DNA from: M55B157 sp040265115
GTDB lineage: Bacteria > Actinomycetota > Actinomycetes > S36-B12
Direction of reading: 5' to 3'
NCBI GenBank assembly: GCA_040265115.1
Contig: JBDQGZ010000031.1
Coordinates: forward strand, 1-15,956
Length of the DNA stretch: 15,956 nucleotides
Made by a program: the position numbers and the translations under genes. The notes below the pieces were generated by a model, which worked only from the letters and a program-made list of their open reading frames with translations, ran no database searches and was not told where the DNA came from. This document shows positions 8,383 through 13,893 of the stretch, one piece after another (the first letter of the stretch is position 1; every line of letters begins with the position of its first letter).

Positions 8383-9834
8383 CTAGGCGTTGGGCGCAAT
8401 CGCCGGCCAGATGACGGCGAATCGCGCCCCACCTTCGCGTGCCGATCCCGCCTCAGCACGCCCCCCGAGGCCGCGGGCAAGTCTCGCCACCAGCGCGAGG
8501 CCCACACCTGTCCCCACCGGCCGCACTCCCCGGTACCTCTCGTGCAGGGATCCGGGCACAAAAGCCACCGGGATATCCGCCGGAGTAAGACCGGGTCCGG
8601 TGTCCCGGACCTCCAGATGCACAGCCGGCCTATCGGTCTCCGGGTCGACTCGGCGATCTAGGGCGAAGATGATGCGGCCTCCTTCGGGCGTGATGCGGAG
8701 CGCGTTCTCGGCCAGGTTGTCGATGATCTGGCGCAGCCGGACTGGGTCGACCTCCGCAAGGATCGGATCGAATTCCGATGCCCCACCTTCGACATCGGGC
8801 TGAGTCCCTCCCTCTCGCTCCACACCCACGCCGACGCGAGCGCAGCGATCACGCCAGACCTCCACCGCCTGGTCGAGGATGGCGTCCACATCCCCGGGAA
8901 CAAGATCGAAGGAGAAATCGACTGCCTCGAGGCGGGCGAGATCGAGCAGATCGGTCACGAGCCGTTGCAGGCGTTCGGCTTCATCCACCATGACGGTGCC
9001 CGTTCGGGCCACATCGGCTGGCTCGATGAGCCCATCGGACATCGCCTGCGCATATCCGAGGAGTCCGGTCAACGGCGTTCGAAGTTCGTGGGAGACCGAC
9101 AGCAGGAAGTCCCGCTGTCGCCCCTCGGACACGGCGAGCGCCTCGCTCAGGCGATTGATCGACTCCGCGATCAACGCGACTTCGGCGGGGCCACGTGGCT
9201 CCACGATGACGTCTCGCTCCCCTGCGCTTAGCTGATCGGCTGCGCTGGACACTTCGCGCAGGGATCTCGACATGCGCCGCGAAGCGATCACCGCCACCAC
9301 CACCGCAACCGCGATCCCCAGCGCCAACGCTGCCACGACTCGCCACAGCACGGTGAGGGCCGGCGCGAATGCCACGGCCGTGGGCTGCACAAGGACCACC
9401 CCGGTGCCCCGTTGTAGCGGCCTGCCCTCGATGAGGATCGATCCTTCCGAATCGGAGCCCGTCGCTGATACGGGACGACCGGAGGTGACTCGATCGACCT
9501 GCTGGCGGGTCACTCCCTCGGGAAGGTTCGTTGTTCCCCGGAACACGACGTACGCATCGACTTCTTCATTCCGCAGCACCGATCCGACCTGGGGTGGCAC
9601 GACGTATTGACCCTGTGGGTCACGGTTCACGGTGGTGGCTGTGAGATCGGCGAGACGAGCAAGATCACTCCGGGCTCGTGCCTCCGCGGAGTCACGCACG
9701 AGGGGATAGGCCGCGAAGCCCGCGACGACAGCGACAACGACGGCCACGGCGATGCCGAGCAGGATCATCCGCCCGACGATGCCCATGCGGTGGGGAATCT
9801 GGGTCTCGGCTGTCGGGTTCGCCTCGGAGCTCAT
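8383..9834 (-). CDS. Two-component sensor histidine kinase, HAMP type
   Basis: Membrane histidine kinase of 483 residues. TM1 is about residues 22-45, followed by an extracytoplasmic sensor region of about 115 residues with no cysteine or recognisable ligand motif. TM2 is about 162-185, HAMP about 186-238. The phospho-acceptor is His249 in SVSHELRTPLTG. N-box DNLAENALRITPEGG (Asn377), G1 box DTGPGL (411-416) and G2 box GTGVGLALV (441-449) complete the ATP-binding domain, so it looks catalytically intact. The ATG start overlaps the regulator stop as ATGA, so the pair is coupled and almost certainly cognate. The kinase stop is 9 bases before the DUF2752 gene, placing the pair inside the trp operon. 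The signal is unknown; orthologous systems cannot be named from sequence alone. Confidence 0.95.
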   Translation of the reverse strand: MSSEANPTAETQIPHRMGIVGRMILLGIAVAVVVAVVAGFAAYPLVRDSAEARARSDLARLADLTATTVNRDPQGQYVVPPQVGSVLRNEEVDAYVVFRGTTNLPEGVTRQQVDRVTSGRPVSATGSDSEGSILIEGRPLQRGTGVVLVQPTAVAFAPALTVLWRVVAALALGIAVAVVVAVIASRRMSRSLREVSSAADQLSAGERDVIVEPRGPAEVALIAESINRLSEALAVSEGRQRDFLLSVSHELRTPLTGLLGYAQAMSDGLIEPADVARTGTVMVDEAERLQRLVTDLLDLARLEAVDFSFDLVPGDVDAILDQAVEVWRDRCARVGVGVEREGGTQPDVEGGASEFDPILAEVDPVRLRQIIDNLAENALRITPEGGRIIFALDRRVDPETDRPAVHLEVRDTGPGLTPADIPVAFVPGSLHERYRGVRPVGTGVGLALVARLARGLGGRAEAGSAREGGARFAVIWPAIAPNA

Positions 9835-10529
9835 CGAGACGCCGAACCTTCGGCGCTGTAGCCGACCCCGCGCACGGTCCGTAGCGGACTGGCTTCACCG
9901 AGCTTCGCACGCAACTGAGCAACGTGGACATCAACCGTGCGTGTGCCCGCGGCGGCGGAGTAGCCCCAGACCTCCTCGAGAAGACGATCGCGGTCGAGCA
10001 CTCGGCCCGCGTTCTCCATGAGATAGGCGAGCAGATCGAACTCGGTCGCCGTCAGCTCGATCGGCTCCTCGTCGACGAAGACGCGGCGAGCACCTCGATC
10101 CAGGGATACCCGACCGACCCTCAGGACGTCAGGCGCATCCGTGCGACCGCGACTGTGCCGAAGAGCCACCTTGACGCGAGCGACAACCTCACGGGGACTG
10201 AAGGGTTTGGTGATGTAGTCATCTCCACCCATCTCCAGTCCCAGGACGCGGTCGACTTCGTCGTCACGGGCAGTGCAGAACAGGACCGGCGTCCAGTCAT
10301 CCGCGGCGCGCATCCGCCGACAGACATCAGTGCCGTCCATTCCCGGCAGCCCCACATCCAGGATGACCGCGCTAGGACGCCAGGAGCGGACCACTTCCAA
10401 CGCCTCGGGGCCGGTGGCAGCAACGCGCACACTGAAACCCTCGCGTTGGAGGTACATCGTCAGCACATCCGCGATCGCCGGTTCGTCGTCGACGACCAGA
10501 ACGGTGACTGACTCACCCCCGGAATTCAC
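9831..10529 (-). CDS. OmpR/PhoB-family response regulator
   Basis: DNA-binding response regulator of about 232 residues. Receiver domain: VVDDEP acidic pair, phospho-acceptor Asp58 in VILDVGLPGMDG, LFCTARD (conserved Thr, preceded by an unusual Cys) and YITKPF (conserved Lys). The C-terminal winged helix has the trans-regulatory signatures LTATEFDLLAYLMENAGRV, VWGYSAAAGTRTVDVHVAQL and RTVRGVGY. No ATG fits: the open frame continues to 10661 without homology, and two consecutive GTG codons at 10532 and 10529 are the only plausible starts. Neither has a good ribosome site, while a GGGGGTGAG lies just inside the gene. Overlaps the kinase by four bases and starts 40-43 bases after the HGxxPAAW gene. 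Its target is unknown; the surrounding operon is a natural candidate. Confidence 0.95.
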   Translation of the reverse strand: MNSGGESVTVLVVDDEPAIADVLTMYLQREGFSVRVAATGPEALEVVRSWRPSAVILDVGLPGMDGTDVCRRMRAADDWTPVLFCTARDDEVDRVLGLEMGGDDYITKPFSPREVVARVKVALRHSRGRTDAPDVLRVGRVSLDRGARRVFVDEEPIELTATEFDLLAYLMENAGRVLDRDRLLEEVWGYSAAAGTRTVDVHVAQLRAKLGEASPLRTVRGVGYSAEGSASR

Positions 10530-10572
10530 CACATCGAAGGTTTCGACTCGGGCGTGGGATTCAGAGCGGGAG

Positions 10573-10806
10573 TCAGTGCCGGGACGAGGTTCGCGGCATC
10601 CCCAGGCCGGCCATCGACATGACCTTGCCCACGATGCCGCCGAGGACGACCATGCCCACACCGATCCAGAACATGACCCACTGCCCGAGGACGATGCCGA
10701 GGGTGCCCACGAGGAATGCGGCCATCACGATGATCACCGCGGTCCATGCCGCGGGGGTCTGACCTTGGTTGTCGTGCACGTCGGGGTGCTGGTCTCCTGC
10801 CGCCAT
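10573..10806 (-). CDS. HGxxPAAW-family small membrane protein
   Basis: A 77-residue protein with two hydrophobic segments (about residues 20-41 and 44-66) separated by a short turn, a hydrophilic start, and a basic tail. It carries the TPAAW signature of the HGxxPAAW family. Here the stretch reads NQGQTPAAWTAV, so the usual His before Gly is Gln. The family is found beside trp genes in Actinobacteria and has no known function. The start is well supported: AGGAGGAGG (minus sense of 10816-10824) lies 9 bases before ATG. It is the first gene after thiL (38-base gap) and the likely head of the trp operon. A TAGGGT that could act as a -10 element overlaps the thiL stop (10842-10847), but no -35 is evident. 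Confidence 0.87.
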   Translation of the reverse strand: MAAGDQHPDVHDNQGQTPAAWTAVIIVMAAFLVGTLGIVLGQWVMFWIGVGMVVLGGIVGKVMSMAGLGMPRTSSRH

Positions 10807-10844
10807 CTCTTCGGTCCTCCTCCTACGCGAATGTCTCGATCACC

Positions 10845-11891
10845 CTACCGCCGGAAGTGCTCGAAACCGGCGGGAACCTCCGGGAGGCGACCGTCCACGA
10901 GCACGACCCCTTGAGCTGAATCCTCCGCAGGGATCGCCGTGCCGATCACCAGGAAGTCTTCAGGCAGCGATGACACCGGGGGGAAGGCGGCAAGGAAGGC
11001 GTGATCATCCCCGCCCCCGAGGATCCACTGAAGCGGATCGAGGTTGTAGGCGGAGGCAGCTGCTGCGAGTGGTTCGGGGACCGGCAGAACGGCTGAGTCG
11101 AGGGAGATCCCCACTCCTGAAGCTCGGGCCATGCGCTGAGCGTCGATCAACAGACCATCACTGATATCCATCAACGCATGGGCTCCCGCCTCTGCAGCAG
11201 CCCGAGCTGCGGCGTAAGGCGGCGCGGGTCGCCGATAGGCGTCGACGAGGGCTCGTGGCGATCGGAATCCGCGCCCAAGCACGGCTAGCCCAGCCGCAGC
11301 CCAACCGAGTCGTCCCGCGACGGCGATCACATCGCCCTCCTCCACGCCCGAGCGCAACACTGGCTCCCTCCCGGCCAGATCACCCAGGGCACTGATGGAG
11401 ATGACAATCGAGTCACCCGCCGTGATGTCTCCGCCGATGACGCGAGACCCAACAGACGCGGCCTCCTCGACGATGCCGGACATGAGCGACCGCACCCACG
11501 CCACCGATGTGCTCCCGGGAAGTGCCAGGGCGACCACGAGCCCCGTGGGGCGAGCACCCATCGCCGCGACATCGGCGAGGTTGGCGGCGGCAACGCGGTG
11601 ACCGATGTCCTCCGGATCGGACCAGTCGGTGCGGAAGTGCCGCCCTTCGACCGCCATATCCGTCGTCACCACGACGCGTGCATCCGGCGCCGGGATCACG
11701 GCCGCATCGTCTCCCGCGCCGACGATCGGGAGCGTCTCGGCAACATGGGGGCCAGCGGCCGTAGGTCCCCCGCATGCCTCGACGACACGTTCCACGAGCG
11801 CGATTTCCCCGATATCGGCCACGGTCGCGTCAGCGCCGTCACCCGAACTCGAAGGAGAGGTCGAGGACGTCGATTTCGGTGTTGAATGCAC
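10845..11891 (-). CDS. thiL: Thiamine-monophosphate kinase
   Basis: Phosphorylates thiamine monophosphate to the cofactor thiamine diphosphate. The 348-residue product has PurM/ThiL-fold motifs: VGAGDDAAVI (57-66, nucleotide/metal binding), TTDMAVEGRHF (76-86), AANLADVAAMGARP, SRVIGGDI, LMDISDGL, and GGGDDHAFLAAF (GGGED in many relatives). GTG at 11891 is chosen because AGGAGG (minus sense of 11898-11903) lies 6 bases upstream. This gives a Ser/Thr/Pro-rich leader of about 22 residues before VADIGEIALVERV. It is divergent from the Lrp-domain gene, with a 108-base shared gap. The thiL, Lrp-domain, DUF3515, ddl, gpsA grouping is typical of Actinobacteria. A GC-rich 7-base hairpin lies at its 3' end. 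Confidence 0.95.
   Translation of the reverse strand: MHSTPKSTSSTSPSSSGDGADATVADIGEIALVERVVEACGGPTAAGPHVAETLPIVGAGDDAAVIPAPDARVVVTTDMAVEGRHFRTDWSDPEDIGHRVAAANLADVAAMGARPTGLVVALALPGSTSVAWVRSLMSGIVEEAASVGSRVIGGDITAGDSIVISISALGDLAGREPVLRSGVEEGDVIAVAGRLGWAAAGLAVLGRGFRSPRALVDAYRRPAPPYAAARAAAEAGAHALMDISDGLLIDAQRMARASGVGISLDSAVLPVPEPLAAAASAYNLDPLQWILGGGDDHAFLAAFPPVSSLPEDFLVIGTAIPAEDSAQGVVLVDGRLPEVPAGFEHFRR
10848..10873 (-). terminator. GC-rich hairpin at the thiL 3' end
   Basis: CCGCCGG (10848-10854) and CCGGCGG (10867-10873) are exact reverse complements around a 12-base loop, within the last thiL codons and directly before the TAG. No T-run follows. It might act as a U-less terminator or attenuator between thiL and the HGxxPAAW-trp genes, or protect mRNA ends. 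Coding constraint on GC-rich codons could also create it by chance, so confidence is low. Confidence 0.3.
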
Positions 11892-11897
11892 GGCTGG

Positions 11898-11903
11898 CCT
11901 CCT
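11898..11903 (-). promoter_or_regulatory. thiL ribosome-binding site that fixes a GTG start
   Basis: The minus strand reads AGGAGG here, 6 bases before GTG at 11891. Further upstream on the same strand, TAGCGT (plus 11918-11923) could serve as a -10 element. The perfect palindrome GATCATGATC (11908-11917) would then lie at the transcription start. No convincing -35 is seen. Confidence 0.6.
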
Positions 11904-11925
11904 GCCCGATCATGATCACGCTAGT

Positions 11926-11991
11926 CTCCTCGTCGAGCCCGCCGCTGGTGGGCGGACGAAAGGCGTTCGCGCCCAGCCCAGTGACGAGGAG
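11926..11991 (+). promoter_or_regulatory. Candidate structured leader of the Lrp-domain gene
   Basis: Three perfect stems nest in this gap. P1: CTCCTCGTC (11926-11934) pairs with GACGAGGAG (11983-11991). P2: CCGCC (11939-11943) with GGCGG (11951-11955). P3: GGCG (11962-11965) with CGCC (11970-11973) around a TTCG loop. Together they draw a three-way junction. The 3' arm of P1 contains most of the ribosome site GAGGAGG (11986-11992) for the GTG at 12000, so folding would hide it. It requires a transcript starting upstream of 11926; CATGAT at 11911-11916 is a weak -10 candidate. Confidence 0.4.
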
Positions 11992-11999
11992 GATCTCCG

Positions 12000-12236
12000 G
12001 TGACGGTACAGGCCTATATTCTCGTGCAGACCGAGGTCGGCACCGCCGTCGATGTGACCCGCCAGATCGCAGCCGTCCCCGGTGTGAGCATCGCCGAGGA
12101 CGTCACCGGCCCCTACGACATCATCGTGCGAGCCGAGGCACCCAGCATGGATGACTTCGGCAGAACCGTGCTCCACGCCATCCAGGAGATCCCCGGGATT
12201 ACGCGGACCCTCACGTGCCCGGTCGTCAACCTCTAG
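12000..12236 (+). CDS. Stand-alone Lrp/AsnC ligand-binding (RAM) domain protein
   Basis: A 78-residue protein that is only the effector-binding and oligomerisation domain of Lrp/AsnC regulators (alpha/beta ferredoxin-like sandwich), with no helix-turn-helix. Typical features are AYILVQTEVGTAVDV, the EDVTGPYDIIVRAEA core and IPGITRTLTCPVV at the end. Such proteins form oligomers that bind small molecules, often amino acids; the ligand here is unknown. The start is GTG at 12000 with GAGGAGG (11986-11992) 7 bases upstream. The preceding 74 bases can fold over that site. Divergent from thiL, followed 43 bases later by the DUF3515 gene. It cannot bind DNA itself, so it may modulate a full-length Lrp protein or an enzyme. 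Confidence 0.9.
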   Translation: MTVQAYILVQTEVGTAVDVTRQIAAVPGVSIAEDVTGPYDIIVRAEAPSMDDFGRTVLHAIQEIPGITRTLTCPVVNL

Positions 12237-12279
12237 CCGGGGAGTTCTCGATAACTAGGCGGGACCGTTCACCACTCGC

Positions 12280-12783
12280 ATGTTGACACGGGCCGCGACG
12301 GTTGCCGTCACCGGATTGGTTCTCGTCCTGATCACCGGCTGCGGGCGTCAGGTCGCGATCGAACCGCCTCCGAACCCCCCGCCGATCTGCGGAGAACTCA
12401 TCGAGAACCTGCCCGACTCTGTCGATGGTTCGGGGCGGCGCCCCACCACCCCTGACTCTCCTGCTACAGCGGCCTGGGGCGAGCCGCCCATTGTGCTGCG
12501 CTGCGGAGTGCCACGGCCTGACGCGCTGGATTCCACCGCGGTGCTGTTCGACGTCGATGGCATCCCCTGGTTCCCTGAGGATCTCCAAGCCGGCGTCGTT
12601 TTCACCACGATCCTTCCGGTCGGCCTCCCCGTCGGCCCCGATCCGAGCAGGAGTGCCGACGGTGATGCTGTCGACGGCGACTTTGCCTACGTCGAGGTTG
12701 TCGTGCCGGCGGCTTACCCGTCACCGGGGGCGATCCTCACCGATCTCGCTCCCGCTCTAGCGCAGTCCAACGCCACGTCGTAG
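12280..12783 (+). CDS. DUF3515 family lipoprotein
   Basis: A 167-residue predicted lipoprotein of unknown function. The N-terminal signal peptide (MLTRAATVAVTGLVLVLITG) ends in a lipobox ITGC with Cys21, a substrate for Lgt. The mature part holds the DUF3515 hallmarks: a proline-rich IEPPPNPPPICGEL, an LPDSV motif, and AWGEPPIVLRCGVPRP, with two cysteines (PIC, LRC) that probably form a disulfide. No catalytic motif is recognised. ATG at 12280 is chosen for the signal peptide; no clear ribosome site precedes it, and cotranscription with the Lrp-domain gene is likely. Its end overlaps the convergent ddl 3' end by 27 bases. Actinobacteria commonly keep this gene beside ddl, so a cell-envelope role is inferred. 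Confidence 0.9.
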   Translation: MLTRAATVAVTGLVLVLITGCGRQVAIEPPPNPPPICGELIENLPDSVDGSGRRPTTPDSPATAAWGEPPIVLRCGVPRPDALDSTAVLFDVDGIPWFPEDLQAGVVFTTILPVGLPVGPDPSRSADGDAVDGDFAYVEVVVPAAYPSPGAILTDLAPALAQSNATS

Positions 12784-13851
12784 TGCGTCACGCACGAGAT
12801 GGTCAACAAGCTGCGAGTAAGGCACATCGCTCGCCGCCCACATCCTCGGGAACATGGAGATGGGAGTGAATCCCGGCATCGTATTGACCTCGTTGATCAT
12901 GATGCCCTCGAGTACCGCCGACCCCTCACCCATCGGGACGAAGAAGTCCACCCGGGCCAAACCCTCACAGTTCAACGCATCGAATGCGGCGCAGCTCAGT
13001 TCGCCCACGCGCTCGCGCACGGCATCCGGCACATCCGCGGGAACGATGAGATCCGCCGAATCGTCGAGGTGTTTCGCCTCGAAGTCATAGAAATCATGCC
13101 CTGCCCGCACCCGGATCTCCGCACAGGTGCTGGCGAAGGCCCCGCCCTTCCCATCGGTGAGCACGCCGCATTCGATCTCGCGCGCATCCGCGATATGCGC
13201 CTCCACCACAATCCGCGGATCGAAAGTCCGAGCGTGGTCGATGGCATCAGCGAGTCCGGAGGGATCGGACACCTTCGTGATGCCCATCGACGATCCTGCT
13301 CGGGCCGGCTTGACAAACACCGGCATTCCCAGCGGCTCGATGCGATGGAGGGCGGACTGTGCGTCGGTTCGCCATTGAGGATCTGTCACGACGACCCAGG
13401 GCCCCACCGGCAAACCCGCCGCGGCGAGCAGGGACTTCATAAAGCCCTTGTCCATCGCCACCGCCGACGCGAGAACTCCCGAGCCGACGTAGGCGATCCC
13501 TGCCATCTCCAGCATCCCCTGCACCGTCCCGTCCTCCCCCCAGGGTCCGTGCAGGACGGGGAATGCGACATCCACTCCGTCAAGGAGTTGCTGCGGCAGC
13601 ATCGGCGCCCGGGTGCCACCGAGCGGAACCGTCGGGAGAGCCTCCGCCCCTGATCCGGACCCATGTGACTGCGACCAGTCGTCGGGGTCATCGGGCATCT
13701 CCACCCATCGGCCGTCCTGTCCGATGCCCAGGGCGACCACATCGAAGTGGGAGCGATCGAGGACACGGAGCACGCTCGTGGCGCTGATGCAGGAGATCGA
13801 ATGCTCGCTGCTGCGTCCTCCGAAGATGACGGCTACTCGCGGCCTGGGCAC
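12757..13851 (-). CDS. ddl: D-alanine--D-alanine ligase
   Basis: Cytoplasmic ATP-grasp enzyme that joins two D-alanines for peptidoglycan precursor synthesis. The open frame continues upstream to 14907 across the opposite-strand PLP gene, but homology begins at VPRPRVAVIFGGRSSEHSIS. GTG at 13851 is therefore the start, giving 364 residues, normal for the family. Motifs: GGRSSEHSIS (N-terminal loop), HGPWGEDGTVQGMLEMAG, AMDKGFMK, VFVKPARAGSSMGI (ATP-grasp lysine and loop), LEGIMINEVNTMPGFTP (metal-binding Glu/Asn). No ribosome site precedes the GTG. TAGCGT lies 7 bases upstream as a -10-like element, which suggests a leaderless transcript. Divergent from the PLP enzyme (42-base gap) and convergent with the DUF3515 gene (27-base overlap). 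Confidence 0.95.
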   Translation of the reverse strand: MPRPRVAVIFGGRSSEHSISCISATSVLRVLDRSHFDVVALGIGQDGRWVEMPDDPDDWSQSHGSGSGAEALPTVPLGGTRAPMLPQQLLDGVDVAFPVLHGPWGEDGTVQGMLEMAGIAYVGSGVLASAVAMDKGFMKSLLAAAGLPVGPWVVVTDPQWRTDAQSALHRIEPLGMPVFVKPARAGSSMGITKVSDPSGLADAIDHARTFDPRIVVEAHIADAREIECGVLTDGKGGAFASTCAEIRVRAGHDFYDFEAKHLDDSADLIVPADVPDAVRERVGELSCAAFDALNCEGLARVDFFVPMGEGSAVLEGIMINEVNTMPGFTPISMFPRMWAASDVPYSQLVDHLVRDALRRGVGLR

Positions 13852-13855
13852 GACG

Positions 13856-13889
13856 CTGACGCTATCCCCACCGGCTGCCCTACAGTCAG
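13856..13889. promoter_or_regulatory. Mirror-image overlapping promoters for ddl and the PLP enzyme
   Basis: Plus strand: CTGACG (13856-13861) and TACAGT (13881-13886) with a 19-base spacer, then 7 bases to the ATG at 13894. Minus strand: CTGACT (13889-13884) and TAGCGT (13864-13859) with a 19-base spacer, then 7 bases to the GTG at 13851. Both -10-like boxes fit the TANNNT pattern at the distance expected for leaderless mRNAs. Each -35-like box overlaps the other strand's -10-like box. The 9-base arms match at 7 of 9 positions as an inverted repeat. The -35 boxes and 19-base spacing are not ideal. Confidence 0.5.
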
Positions 13890-13893
13890 CGCC

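Noticed and set aside
10533..10661. Upstream extension of the response regulator frame
   Set aside because: It overlaps the HGxxPAAW gene in another frame and shows no receiver-domain similarity.
11892..11999. TPP riboswitch upstream of thiL
   Set aside because: The 108-base gap shows no thi-box (CTGAGA-type) core on either strand.
12215..12245. Possible terminator after the Lrp-domain gene (CCCGG and CCGGG arms)
   Set aside because: The stem is only 5 bases with a 14-base loop and no T-run. This is expected by chance in GC-rich DNA.
12757..12783. The overlap of the DUF3515 and ddl 3' ends as a sign of a frameshift
   Set aside because: Both proteins end at family-typical points with their own stop codons. 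A 27-base convergent overlap is normal in compact genomes.
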